NCBI GenBank assembly: GCA_965240325.2 | Contig: OZ251235.1 | Coordinates: forward strand, 1,984,001 to 2,048,000 | Direction: 5' to 3' | From: Rebecca billardiae RCC1528 | Lineage: Eukaryota; Haptophyta | DNA length: 64,000 bases | Shown: positions 37,924 through 48,432 of the stretch, in pieces | How the letters are laid out: every line of letters begins with the position of its first letter | How positions within the stretch are numbered: the first letter of the stretch is position 1 | Notes under the pieces: generated by a model | The model's input: the letters and a program-made list of their open reading frames with translations, nothing else | Database searches by the model: none | Told to the model about the DNA's origin: nothing | Program-made: the position numbers and the translations under genes

Positions 37924-40744
37924 TCGGCGTCGTCGGCGTCGTCGGCGTCGGCCGCGATCGCGGCGTCCTCCTCCGCGCCGCCGCCCGCCGCCGCCGCCGC
38001 CGCCGCCGCCTGCGCCCCCTTCTTCTTGGCCAGCGCCTCGCGCTCCTTGCGCGAGAGCTTGTCGGGGACGATGAACTTGAGGCGGTGGAACTCGTGCAGC
38101 AGCAGGTACTCGATGCGCTCGGCGCGCTGGCCCTTGAGCGAGTGGGCCCAGAGGTTGCCCGCGATGGTGGTGAGCTGCCGCGTGAGCGGGAGCACCTGCA
38201 GCTTGTCCATCAGCCGCAGCGCCAGGTACGCGTCGTTCTCCACCGACTGCACCAGCGCGAGCAGAGAGTCGCTGCGCTCGAGCCGCGCAGGCACGGTCGC
38301 GACGTCGATGTCCTCCTTGCTCGTCACGTCCAGCTGCGTGCGCGCGAGCTCGCGCAGCGCGTACGAGCGCTGGCCGAGGAGGAGCTCGCGCGAGCAGAGG
38401 TACGTGTCGACCATCAGCCGGCCGCACACCACGCTCCAGTCGAGCCACGCGTCGCGGCCGCCCGCCGGCGCGGCGAGCGCCGACCTGGGCAGCTTGGAGC
38501 GCTTGAGCCGGCACAGCTTGGACCAGTGCTGCAGCCCAAGAGCGGCCATGCGCTGCAGCAGCACCTGCACGTCGAAGCCGGCGATGTTGTGCCCGACGAG
38601 CACGTCGGGGTCGAGCGAGTGCACCTTCGCGAGCAGGAACGAGAGCAGCGCGCGCTCCGACGACGTCTGCTCCACGCGCATCCCGCGCGCCGCGCCCAGC
38701 TTGGTGCGGAGGTCCCATGGCCAGATCGAGCCCTCCAGCTTGCGCACCACGCTGAAGTGAGAAAGACCTCCGCCGCCCGCGCGCGGCTTGGAGGCGAGCG
38801 CGGCGGAGGCGTCGGCGCCGTCGAGCTCGATCCCGTCGTGCACGATCGCGCTGGCGAGCACCACCTGGTGCGTCCGCGCCTTGTCCGTGCCCAGCACCGT
38901 CTGCACGTGCAGCGACATGACCCGGAGCGGCGGCGCGGGCGGCACGGGGTCGGCGCGCAGCACGCTGATCGCCTTGCGCCCGCTCACGCACGCCTCGAAG
39001 CGGCACCACGAGACGGCGGCGGGCGGCGGCGCGACGCCCTCGATCGAGAGCCAGCACGGGCCCTGCACGCCGCGCTTCACCAGCAGGTGCTCCACCATCG
39101 ACGTGCTCGCGCCGAAGATGTGCGAGTACGTGTTGCCGCCGCCGTCGGGCGCGTGCACCGGCCTGCACTCCGCCTCATAGGCCACCTTCAGATACCGGCC
39201 CTTGGCTGGCACGCCCTCCTCCTCGAAGGCGTACTTGCGCTCGACGGGCTTGCACTTGAAGCGCTTCACGCCGTGCGAGTTCATCAGCTTCGCCACCTCG
39301 GGGTACACGTCCTTCGGCTCGTAACCGTCGCGCGGCAGCACGAAGATGTGGCGCTCGAGCGAGCGCACGGCGACGCAGCACGACGCGAACGCATCCTGCC
39401 GCGCGCCGCCGCCGCCGCCGCCGCCGCCTCCGGCGTGCTTGGCCACCTTGCCGAAGAGGTAGAGGACGCCCGGCTGGTTGTACGGGTCCTCGTATGCGTC
39501 GAGCCAGTACAGCCGCAGGCTGCCGTCCTCCTCCAGCGGCGGCATGCTGTTCGAAGCACCGCCGCCGGCCGCGGTCGCCGCCGCCGGCTCGGCCGAGCGC
39601 GGCTCCGCCTGCGAGCCGGCGCCGCCGCCCTCCTCCGCGTCGGCGTCGAGGCACACCTTGAACCAGTCCTCGCCGCCGCCTGCGCGCGCGGGCGGCGGCG
39701 CGGGCGCGAGCGGGCGTGCGCCGCGCCGGGGCGCGTGCGCGCATCAGCGCCTGCGCGCCGCGCCCCGCAGCGCGCGCGCCGGGCGCGCGGCGCGGCGCAC
39801 GCACCAATCTCAGGGGCGGCGGAGAAGGGCTTGGCCGCCGCGCCCGCGACCGCGTCGTCGGCGGCGCCGGCGGGGTCCGCGTCGTCGGCGGCGCCACCCG
39901 GCGGGGCGGGGCCATCCGCGTCCATCGCCATGTCCTCGTGCCCACCTGCGCCGCCATCGTCCGCCCCCATGTCCATGTCGACGCCGGAGGGATCCGGCTC
40001 GCCGCCCGCGCGCGCGAGCGGTGCCTCGGCTGCCGCGCGCGCCGCGGTGCGCGGCACGTGCGCGCGCTCGCGCGCGACGGTGCTGTACGCCGGCGGCGCG
40101 GGCCGCGACGCGGGCGTCGTGCGCTCGCGCTCGCGCGTGATCCGGTTGAGCGAGCCCGTGAACATGAGCTGATCCTTGGCTGAACGCGGCCGGCCGGCGC
40201 CGCGCGCGGCGCCGGCCGCGCTCGCGCCCGTCTCCGCGCTGATGCCGCCGAGCACGGACGCGAGCAGCGCGTCGGCGCCCTCGTCCTCCTTGCGGCGGAC
40301 GCCTGCGGCGCTCGGGCCGATCTGCTCGCCGCACGCGGCCGGGCCCTTCGCGCCCGCCCGCCCGCCAAGGAAGGCAGCCGAGACGGCCTTCTCAGGCTTC
40401 TTCTTCGCCTTGGGCGCCATGGACAGAGCGCCCTTCTTGGTGATCGCCTTCGCCTTCTTGCGGCGGGGGCCATCCTCGTCGTCCGAGACCTCCTGCCCCA
40501 AGTCGTCGTCGCTCCAGCCGTCCTCGCCGTCCCTCTCGATGAAGTCGTCGTCCTCGGCCAGCCGCTTGCCGTAATCCTCGTCGTCATACTCGTCGTACAC
40601 CTTGTCCTCCGCCTCGAGGTGGAACTGCTCCGTGCGCTTCAGGCCGCCACCGCCCTGGCGCGCCGCCGCGATCTGCGCGGCCAGCTCCGCCGCCTTCGCC
40701 GTCTTCGACACCGCTCCGCGATCGCGGAAGCTGCGATCGGTCAT
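35540..40744 (-). CDS. POLA1: DNA polymerase alpha catalytic subunit
   Basis: Exons 39805-40744, 36258-39679, 36008-36103 and 35540-35878 give 1598 aa from ATG at 40744. The introns start GTGCGT, GTGCGC and GTACGC. The acidic N-terminus (YDEYDDEDYGKR) matches the p180 N-terminal region. The exonuclease-like fold has VLVGHNIAGFDVQVLL but is expected to be inactive, as in all Pol alpha. Family-B polymerase motifs are intact: DFNSLYPSIVQEYNLCF, KIMANSMYGCLGF and YGDTDSIMI (about residues 945-1080). The C-terminus has the zinc-binding region: CAAC and CEACGEN, then VCEEVSCGERTRC and a final QPEVSARALHTQLLYLERLFD. It extends RNA primers with DNA at replication starts together with primase. Length is close to the family norm. 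Insertions rich in Gly, Ala and Asp (near nt 37860-38020) are lineage-specific. Confidence 0.95.
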
Positions 40745-40960
40745 GGTGCCCGCCGAGCCGCTCGACGGTGACCAACGGACTCGCGACTCGTGACGAACGC
40801 CAGGATGACGGTTAGGCAACGAGGATTTTCTGATAACGCGAATGAATCGACAGGCCGCATTATTTTTCGTACATTAGTCGATTTTCGTCGCGCGTCGGCG
40901 CGTCATCGAGTTCTTCGCCTCGGCGAAGCTGCACGGGCGGTCGGCAGGGTGACAACAGCC
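40745..40960. promoter_or_regulatory. Probable bidirectional promoter (POLA1 / methyltransferase)
   Basis: 216 bp between divergent start codons, with an AT-rich stretch (GCATTATTTTTCGTACATTA) at about 40857-40876. Confidence 0.4.
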
Positions 40961-42043
40961 ATGGAAGCGCGCCCGCCGCATCGTCGGGGCGGCACGCTCC
41001 CGCACGCGCACGGCGCACGCCCGTTGCACGCGGCGTGCAGGCTACTCCCAGTGCTGGCCTGCACCTGGGCGTACCATGGGCCCGACGGGGCCGCCGTCGA
41101 TGCGATCCCTGCCGAGCCGGGCCTGGAGCGCATCCGCGCGCAGGCCACGGAGCTCCTGCGGCGGCCGGCAGGCGACAGCGTGCTGCCCGCGGGCACGCCC
41201 GCCTCGCTGGTCGCGACGACGTGCGGCGGCCCGCGGCGCAAGGTGAAGAAGCGGGGCGTCAAGTTCGCGCCGCGCGTCGTCGACGGCTGGCGCCAGCGCG
41301 GCCTCGAGGACACCATCCGCATGTTCCGCTCCGACAAGGCGTCGACGCACAAGCGCAGCCATAACTACGTCAACCTGTACGAGCCCTTCCTCTCGGCGGC
41401 GCGGGGCACGGACGTGCGCGTCGCCGAGTTCGGCGTGTACTGCGGCAACTCGCTCCTCGCCTGGCGCGAGTACCTCGGCCCCCGCGCGCGCGTGTGGGGC
41501 CTCGACATCTTTGGCGCCAACCAGACTGCCATCTACCCGCCCTCAGACGCCGGCCAGCTGCCAGCGGGCATCGGGCTGGTGCGCGTGTCGCAGGTGGACC
41601 ACTGGGGCGTGGTGGCGGCGATCGACGCGATCCAGCCCGACATCGTCTTCGAGGACGCGTGCCACTCCAACGCCGGCAACGTGCTCGCCCTGAACGCAAT
41701 CTTCCCCGCCCTCAAGCCGGGCGCCGTATACGCGGTGGAGGACTTCGAGCCCGCGCCCCGCGGCGATCCCGGGCCGCGGCTCTTCCGGGACAACCCGTGC
41801 TGGGACCCGACCAGGCTGAGCGCGCGCTACCCGGGCGCGTTCGACGAGATGCGCACGTGCGCCGACGTCGGGCTCGCGCACTACCTGACGCAGCTCAAGC
41901 GCCTCCTCGACTCGGGCCGAGCGCCGCCGCCCAACCTGGCGCGGCCGGCGTGCCTCACCAACTTCCACGCCATCGAGCCGCTCATCGAGCGCATCGACGC
42001 GCACGAGACCGCGTCGGCGTTTGTACTCTACAAGCGCAAGTGA
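40961..42043 (+). CDS. Class I SAM-dependent (sugar O-)methyltransferase-like protein
   Basis: A single exon of 360 aa from ATG at 40961. A hydrophobic N-terminal patch (LHAACRLLPVLACTWAY) may be a signal sequence. The SAM-binding fold begins near residue 135: YVNLYEPFLSAARGTDVRVA precedes the motif I equivalent EFGVYCGNSLLAWREY, then VWGLDIFG (acidic residue binding the SAM ribose) and DIVFEDACHSN, and GAVYAVEDFE. The arrangement with the leader YEPF and the DxxHS-type Asp/His residues resembles bacterial and algal sugar O-methyltransferases (MycE/CmcI-like) rather than protein or DNA methylases. The substrate is not predictable. The gene is divergent from POLA1. Confidence 0.75.
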   Translation: MEARPPHRRGGTLPHAHGARPLHAACRLLPVLACTWAYHGPDGAAVDAIPAEPGLERIRAQATELLRRPAGDSVLPAGTPASLVATTCGGPRRKVKKRGVKFAPRVVDGWRQRGLEDTIRMFRSDKASTHKRSHNYVNLYEPFLSAARGTDVRVAEFGVYCGNSLLAWREYLGPRARVWGLDIFGANQTAIYPPSDAGQLPAGIGLVRVSQVDHWGVVAAIDAIQPDIVFEDACHSNAGNVLALNAIFPALKPGAVYAVEDFEPAPRGDPGPRLFRDNPCWDPTRLSARYPGAFDEMRTCADVGLAHYLTQLKRLLDSGRAPPPNLARPACLTNFHAIEPLIERIDAHETASAFVLYKRK

Positions 42044-42986
42044 GGGCGGCCTCCTCCCGCTTCCGACGGCTCTCTCCTGGCATGCATGCGCGGCGCGCGC
42101 GCCACGCCCTTGCAATCGTAGGCGAATGTAGTTGTCGTTGTGATGCAATGTGCGTCGTCGACGCCTTCCGCTCACTTCGACGGATGAAGCGGATGAGGCA
42201 CGACGTGCACGGCGCCGCCCGTCGCGCCCCGCCACCCCGGGCCTGGCGCTTCTCCGTTCTCGACGACCGGCCGCGCACGCGTGACGGGCAGGCCGGCGGC
42301 ACGGGCGCTTATATCCGACTAGTTGACGTAGTCGCGGTAGTAGTAAGTACTAAGTAGAGACTCTCAGAGACGGTAACTACTGCCGCGCCGCGTCAGCGTG
42401 CGTACTTGGTCTTATGACTACTTGTATATCGACTAGTAATAATCGACATCGTCACTATCTGAGGCGGTCCGGCCGCGCGGGACCGCGCCCGCCCGGGAGT
42501 ATGCGCCGCAGTGCGGCTGTCACTGAGTGCGCGCCACTGCTCACTCGGTCTCAGCTCAGCCAGCGGCAGCTCGGGCAGGCTCGCGGCACGGCCCAGTAGT
42601 GAGTTAGACGGCGCCTGCTCGAACGCTGCGCAGCGAATGCGTTTCACGACTCGTCATGATCGATGCATGAATCATCGGATAGTTAATCTCGCCTGCCTGA
42701 GCTGTGTATGCGTCTCTTATTCTTATATAGTAAACTGTATATTCAGGCCGCGCCGAGCAAGTGATCCGTCAGCGGCGACTGGCGTCAGCCTGGCCGGGTC
42801 AGGCCCGGCGGAACGGTGAATTGCCAGGCGCTGATGAGCTAGCCTGAGGGGAGCGGGCACTTGCGAATCGCCGCCGCAATGATGCCTTGAAAGTGGTTGC
42901 GACCCATGCCAGTCCGGGCAGGTCGTATGAGAATGAATCATGAATGACCTGTAGCCCCATGGCGGTTGGCTGTGGCGAGCAACATG
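42044..42986. other. Gene-poor interval between convergent genes
   Basis: No supported gene in 943 bp. It contains the second copy of the dispersed repeat (42686-42724). Confidence 0.5.
42686..42724 (-). repeat. Dispersed repeat, copy 2 (inverted)
   Basis: The complement reads AAGAATAAGAGACGCATACA followed by CAGCTCAGGCAGGCGAGAT, matching 32885-32921 almost exactly. Confidence 0.8.
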
Positions 42987-43771
42987 TCATTGCTGCATGT
43001 GGCCAGGGAAGCCTCGGCTGGGCGCGTCCCGTCCACCGGCCGCGTCATCGCCACCCTGATAGTCATCCACTCCGCCGCCGAAGCGAGAACTCCACTGTCG
43101 CGAGGTCCGCGCGCGCGCGCGCGCGTGACACCAGCGCGGTGCGGTGCGCATGAGATGTCAGCGGCGCAGCGTGCAGGCTCGACGCGGTCCGGCGCGTTAC
43201 TGCCTGGGCACGCACCGCGCCTGCAGCCCCACAGCGCGCGGCCGAGCCGCGCAGCGCGCACCTTCTCGCGCTTGGCTCTCCTCGCGGCCTTCGCCTCCTC
43301 CATGATCTGCGCCATGAGCTTTGGATCGCTGCGCGCCGCCTTCATCCGCGCGGCTGCAAACTCCTGCATCGTGGTGGGCGGCTTGTCCTTACCGCCCGCG
43401 CCGCCGGCCATCATCGTGTCCTCGTCCTCGTTGAGGATGCGCAGCCGCATCTCGCGCTCCTGGCGCGCCGCAATGTCCGCTTCCGACTCCTCGCGCTGGC
43501 GCTTGATCCTCTTGCCGGAGATGACGCTGCGCACGACATCGGCGCTCTTCGACTTGTGCTTCTCCTTGTCCTTGCGCTTCTTGCGCTTGTCCTTTTTGTC
43601 CTTGTCCTTCTTGTGCTTGTGCTCCTTGTCGCGCCCGCGGGAGCTCTTGTCGCGCTTACTACTCCTGTGCTTCTCCTTGTCCTTGTCGCGCGAGCGCTTC
43701 TTCTCCTTGCGCCGGTCCTCCTCAGAGGAGGAGGACGAGGAGTTGCCCGAGTCGGAGGACGACCCCGCCAT
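42987..43771 (-). CDS. RS/Lys-rich nuclear protein, probably RNA-processing related
   Basis: Exons 43262-43771 and 42987-43094 join (intron GTGCGC to CGACAG) to 205 aa from ATG at 43771. The N-terminal 80 residues are Ser, Glu, Lys, Arg and Asp dominated (SSSSSSEED, then repeated KDKDKK and RDKDKEK), like RS-type splicing-associated proteins. Residues about 80-170 are helical: ISGKRIKRQREESEADIAAR, RLRILNEDED and MQEFAAARMKAARSDPKLMA. The proposed last exon encodes a Gly-rich tail starting WSSRFGGG. The family is not recognised with certainty. A nuclear location is inferred from the basic tracts. It is head-to-head with the CLPTM1-like gene, only 75 bp apart. Confidence 0.65.
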
Positions 43772-43846
43772 CGTGCTCGATGAAAATCAGAAAATGAGCC
43801 CGGACCGACCGCCGGCCACGCAGTCGTTCGCATCGTGTTCACGACG
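43772..43846. promoter_or_regulatory. Very short bidirectional promoter
   Basis: Only 75 bp separate the start codons of the RS-rich and CLPTM1-like genes. The first-exon model of the latter relies on ATG at 43847. The interval has no TATA box but holds GAAAATCAGAAAATGAGC, slightly AT-rich. Confidence 0.4.
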
Positions 43847-45794
43847 ATGGCGGTGGCGGCTGCGCGCGTACTCGCCGTGCTCGGCGCTTCAGCCGCGACG
43901 ACGTTCAGATGCTCGTTCGAGCCTGAAACACCGCTGGTACGCGCCGTGCATCTGGCTTCGAGCGCCTCCGCGCTGGCCGCGCGCTAGGGCTGCCATTGCA
44001 CACGCGCTCACCCATGCGGCCGGCGCGCGTGCGCGCACGCGCCCTCGGGCGCTCGCGCGCGCTTGCGCAGGACATCCACGTCTACGTGAGCGCGGACCCG
44101 TCGCTGCAGAGCTTCGAGGGCGCTGTTCCGGTCTGGCGTGCGCAGGGCGTCCCGTACAGCCTGAAGGCGCCGACGCAGCGGCACACGGCCGTCCTGCCGC
44201 TGTCAGAGGCGGCGCAGCACAACGGCACGCTGTTTGCACACGTCTTCGTCACGCCGCACGGGCGCTCGCCGGATCCGCAGGACGAGAGCCACGCGCGCAC
44301 GCTCACGTCGAATGTCTCGCACGCCCTCGTCGTCCACGGCCCGCGGCCCACCTTCGCGCCGCTGCGCAACCTGCTGACCGGCGAGCGGCCGCCGTGGCAG
44401 GCGGCCCTATTTGACAGCTTGCCTCCGGGGCACGAGCGCCAGTGGATCAGCTTCTTCAAGCCTGCTGTCTCGATCAACGTGGTGGTGGACCACGAGTCGT
44501 ACGAGCTGAACGCGATCCCGATGGTGCTGTGGCAGCACTGGTTCGAGCAGCGCCTCGTCAGCCGGCGCGAGGGCCGGTTCAAGCCCATCGTGTTTCTCAA
44601 CGAGCTCGCGATGGTCAAGGGCAGCTGGGTGCCGCTCAACGCGAGCGTGGCCGAGGTGGAGCTGAGCCTCGACGCGCAGCCCATGTCGATCCGGCGGTTC
44701 GTGTGGATGCTCAACCTGCGCCAGTCCTTCGCCCTGCAGGAGGAGACGCTCGGCATCTCCGAGAAGGAGTCGGAGGAGCTGCGCGGCATGTTCACCAACA
44801 CGCACCCGGTGCTGCTGTACACGACCGTCGGCGTGTCGGCGCTGCACCTGCTCTTCGACGTGCTCGCGTTCAAGCACGACATCTCGTTCTGGCGCTCGGT
44901 CGAGTCGATGGAGGGGCTCTCGACGCGCTCGGTCTTCGCCAACGTCGCGATGGAGGCCGTCATCCTCGTGTACCTCGTCGACGAGGGCGCGAGCTGGCTC
45001 GTGCAGCTCGGCTCCGGGCTCACGCTGCTGGTCGGCGTGTTCAAAATGTTCAAGTCGCTGCGGGTGCGGCGCGCGGACGCGGCGCGCGCGGCGGGCGGCG
45101 TGTCGGAGACGGACATGTACGACCGGCTCGCGTACAGCCGGCTCGCGCCCCCCGTCGCGCTCCTCGTCGTGGGCTACGCCGCGTGGGAGCTTCTCTTCGA
45201 CTTCCACCGCGGCTGGTGGGCGTGGGCCCTCAACTCGCTCGTTGCGCTCGTGTACGGCGTCGGCTTCATCGTGATGACGCCGCAGCTCTTCATCAACTAC
45301 AAGCTCAAGTCGGTGGCGCACCTGCCGTGGCGCTTCTTCTTCTACAAGTTCCTCAACACCTTCATGTGCGGCGCGGCGCGCCTGCGCGCCCACGGCTCGC
45401 GTGCCGCGGCCGGCACGCGCGAATCACGCGTCCCGCCGCGCGCCCTCGGCCGCACCGCGCCGCGCGCGCGCGCAGCGACGATCTCTTCGCCTTCATCATC
45501 AAAATGCCGACGCTCCATCGGATGTCGTGCTTCCGCGACGACATCGTCTTCATCTGCTTCCTCTACCAGCGCTACATCTACCCCGTCGACCGCAAGCGCG
45601 TCAACGAGTTCGGCACCACGGGCGAGCCTGCCAGTGCTGCAGCCGCCGACGGCGCAAGTGCTGACGGCAAGCGACCGCAAGCAGCGGCCAAGCAGCAGGG
45701 CAAGGTGCGCGGCAGCGCCTCTGGCGGCGGCGAACGGCATCAGCCAGGGAGCGGCGGGCGACAACCGACAGCAAAGTCCAAGAAGACGAACTAG
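43847..45794 (+). CDS. CLPTM1-family multi-pass membrane protein (CLPTM1L-like)
   Basis: Exons 43847-43936, 44071-45365 and 45476-45794 give 567 aa. The short first exon supplies a signal-like start (MAVAAARVLAVLGASAA) and is the least certain part. The lumenal domain contains the family hallmarks NGTLFAHVF, NLLTGE and PMSIRRFVWMLNLRQSF, then GISEKESEELRGMF. The membrane part has about five helices starting at HPVLLYTTVGVSALHLLFD, with FKHDISFWRS between helices. The most conserved block spans intron 2: PQLFINYKLKSVAHLPWR, then NTFIDDLFAFIIKMPTLHR, CFRDDIVF and YIYPVDRKRVNEFG. The animal homologue CLPTM1L acts as a lipid scramblase for glucosaminyl-PI in GPI-anchor synthesis, and CLPTM1 affects ER retention of receptors. 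A similar ER lipid role is plausible here. Confidence 0.88.
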
Positions 45795-45987
45795 CGCGCG
45801 TGGTCACGGAGCCGCTCATCGGTGGCGGGTGCCCCTGGGCTGCCAGCACAGCCAGTGAGCGCCACTCTGCGAGTCTGCGGATGAAGTTGTGACGCGCCGT
45901 CGCCACGCGTAGCCCATGTACGGTTACGCGTCAGTCAGAGTCGTCAGACGACGCCGGCGACACGACTGCCAACTACGGCATATGTAT

Positions 45988-46398
45988 TGATGTTTATTCC
46001 GCCTTACCAGTTCCCCGGTCACGCAGGGGCTTATCACAGTGTCCCTGCGGACGTCGTCAGCAGCGCCGTCCGTGCGGACGAGCGGGCGGTGCGGGAGTCG
46101 TCCCACACGGGTCACAAGTCAACGTCAAGGGCAAACGGCGGCCACCAGTAAACTGATAGGCCGGTCGTTAGACCAATAGCGCCGGGGGAAAACGTATATA
46201 CGTAACCGGCGGCTTGCGTTCGCCTGCGGGCAGCGGCGAAAGCAATAGGATTAGGGGCCGAGCGCGCTCGCGCTGGTTCAGGGAGGGCAGGTACGACAGC
46301 GAGTAGTACCTGGGACTCGACCTCTCCTGGCGGTTGGATCCAAGCGCCTGGAAAGGAAAAGAAATCATGCACGGAGGGAATTCGGAATTAATACAACA
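45988..46398 (-). repeat. 3' LTR of the copia element
   Basis: 411 bp, starting TGATGTTTATTCC and ending AATACAACA on the plus strand. It sits next to the polypurine tract. Apparently identical to the partner LTR. Confidence 0.93.
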
Positions 46399-46411
46399 CC
46401 CCCCCTCGACA

Positions 46412-48397
46412 TCATGCCGAAGGCGGCGGAGGTGGTGGAACAGCATGCAGTATCGCCACGACGTGCTTGAGAAAAGTACTCGTCGCGGTAGCATTGGTCA
46501 TGATGTCGGACCGGTTGTCGTCGGTCGGCACCTTCTGGATCAGCACGGCGCCGTCGGCTTGCGCGCGCCGCGTGAAATGGTACTTCACGTCAATGTGCTT
46601 GGTACGCTTGTGGTGCACCGGGTTGTTCGTCAAATCGATCGTGCCCTGGTTATCCTCGTAGATCACCGTCGTGGGCTCCACGACCGGCTCGTTCAAAAAC
46701 GTGACCAGGTCGCGCAGGTAGATCACCTCGCGGCAGCACTCGCTCAGCGCGATGTACTCCGCCTCGCACGTAGACAACGCGACCACGCTCTGCAGTCCGC
46801 TGTGCCACGAGATCGGGACCCCGTTGTACATAACAAGGTATCCCGTCGTAGAACGTCGATCTTCACGATCGTTCGCCCAGTCCGAGTCCGCGTACGCCAC
46901 CAAATCAGGGTGTTGTGCGTGCGTCGCGTGCCGGAAGAGGATGCCGCGCCGACGCGTGCCGAGCAAGTATCGGAGCGTGCGCTTCGCGGCGGTCAAGTCG
47001 TAGAGCCGGGGATTGGACATCCGGCGTGCCAGCATGTTCACAGCGTGTGCGATGTCGGGGCGACACGTCGTCATGCAGTACATGAGGGCACCGGTTATCT
47101 CCTGGTAGTGCTGGCGGTCAGCGCGCAGCAGGAGGGCTTGCAGCGGGCGGGGGATCTCGCGCGTCTCGCTGCACTCGGGGGTCGGTGGGTGGCGCTCTCC
47201 ACTCAGGTGGAAGCGCTCGCACACATCACCGATGTACTGGTTCAGGTGGGTAAAAAGTCCGTCCACCGTGGTCTCAAATTCGGCGCCAAGGAACTTGCTC
47301 AGGCAGTCCGCGCCCTGCATCTCGTAGTGCGTCAGCAACGCCGTCATCAGCGCGTCCAACGCGTTCTTGTCCTTCGAGATGTTCATCATCAGCAGATCGT
47401 CGACAAAGTGACCGACGAACACGTAGCCGCCATCGACTGCCCTCGAGTAGATGCACGGCGCGCTCGGGCACGGCTCGAACCCATGTTCGAGCAAACACTT
47501 ACGCAAGTGTAGGTACCACACGCGCCCAGTCTGGCGCATGCCAGGGAGCGAATTCACAACAGCCTGCACCGTCTGCGCGGCGGGTCTGCTCCGCCTCGCT
47601 CGGTCTCGTCGCATCGGGTCGTAGTCGCGCGGCAGCTCGGGCGCCGCGGACTCACCAGCTCGTGCGTCGTCATCGCCTCCGGCGTCATCGCCGTCGGCGC
47701 TCGGTTGCGCAGCTTCGCTCGCCGCGCCCCCGTCGTCATGAGCAGCAGCGCCGCCGTCATCGGCCGCGCCGTCCTCAATCTCAAAATGCTCGTCGCCCTC
47801 GCCGGTGAGCTCGCCGTCAGCGGCGTCCCCCAGCTCAGTCTCGGGCTCGGCATTGTCATCGCTGGCCGCGAATGGAGTGTGCCTCCCCTCGACCAGCGAC
47901 CGCTCATCAATGATGTACACGTCCTTTGAGTGTATCACCTGCTGCTGCCCGTCATCGAGCAGCACCTCGCGCCCCGTCCAGCTGTCCTCTCGTGAGGATG
48001 GTCGGGGCGCTCGCGGCATCGGTCTCAGCGGATGCCGTGAAGGATAGGCATCGTTGCCACTCCCATCATCATCGAGCTCGTGCTCGACGTTGTCGATCAC
48101 GGGGACCATCCAGGCCCCCGCCGCGGTGTCGTCACCGCAAGTGCCACACGCGGGCACGTCAATGCTCGCACGGTTCGTACCGCGCGCGCAGCCGCCCTGC
48201 AGGCGGAGGACATTCGAGGTTGCGTAACGGATGTCCTTCTGGTAGTCACCGAACTCGTACACCACGCCGTGCGTGGGCATCTGGTTCATCAGCGCGCTTT
48301 CACTCGGCTGCTCGATGCAGAGCGCGCTGCACGCGAGCATCATTGCCCGCGCGTTCGTCGCGACACCCGCGGCGCTGCGACCGGCTGGATGGGCCAT
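46412..48397 (-). CDS. Truncated copia polyprotein: integrase tail, partial reverse transcriptase, RNase H
   Basis: An open frame of 661 aa between the LTRs. The N-terminal part contains an integrase C-terminal-like segment (QQQVIHSKDVYIIDE) and an acidic linker. It is followed by the second half of reverse transcriptase: RVWYLHLRKCLLEHGFE, CIYSRAVDGG and the catalytic-site motif FVDDLLM, with KFLGAEF and YQEITGALMYC after it. The copia RNase H domain closes it: ADSDWANDREDRRSTTGYLV, STCEAEYIALSE, YEDNQGTIDL and KRTKHIDVKYHF. The gag, protease, integrase core and the first half of reverse transcriptase are missing, so the element cannot move alone. The frame has stayed open across the deletion points. 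Confidence 0.88.
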   Translation of the reverse strand: MAHPAGRSAAGVATNARAMMLACSALCIEQPSESALMNQMPTHGVVYEFGDYQKDIRYATSNVLRLQGGCARGTNRASIDVPACGTCGDDTAAGAWMVPVIDNVEHELDDDGSGNDAYPSRHPLRPMPRAPRPSSREDSWTGREVLLDDGQQQVIHSKDVYIIDERSLVEGRHTPFAASDDNAEPETELGDAADGELTGEGDEHFEIEDGAADDGGAAAHDDGGAASEAAQPSADGDDAGGDDDARAGESAAPELPRDYDPMRRDRARRSRPAAQTVQAVVNSLPGMRQTGRVWYLHLRKCLLEHGFEPCPSAPCIYSRAVDGGYVFVGHFVDDLLMMNISKDKNALDALMTALLTHYEMQGADCLSKFLGAEFETTVDGLFTHLNQYIGDVCERFHLSGERHPPTPECSETREIPRPLQALLLRADRQHYQEITGALMYCMTTCRPDIAHAVNMLARRMSNPRLYDLTAAKRTLRYLLGTRRRGILFRHATHAQHPDLVAYADSDWANDREDRRSTTGYLVMYNGVPISWHSGLQSVVALSTCEAEYIALSECCREVIYLRDLVTFLNEPVVEPTTVIYEDNQGTIDLTNNPVHHKRTKHIDVKYHFTRRAQADGAVLIQKVPTDDNRSDIMTNATATSTFLKHVVAILHAVPPPPPPSA

Positions 48398-48432
48398 GCC
48401 CGGCGGTCCGTGGTTTCACACGTTTGAGCTCA

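Noticed and set aside
36360-40183. Long plus-strand frames through the DNA polymerase alpha gene
   Set aside because: They are the antisense of conserved family-B polymerase motifs and have no family resemblance themselves.
46399-48432. Intact, autonomous copia retrotransposon
   Set aside because: The interior is only about 2 kb and lacks gag, protease, integrase core and the N-terminal half of reverse transcriptase.
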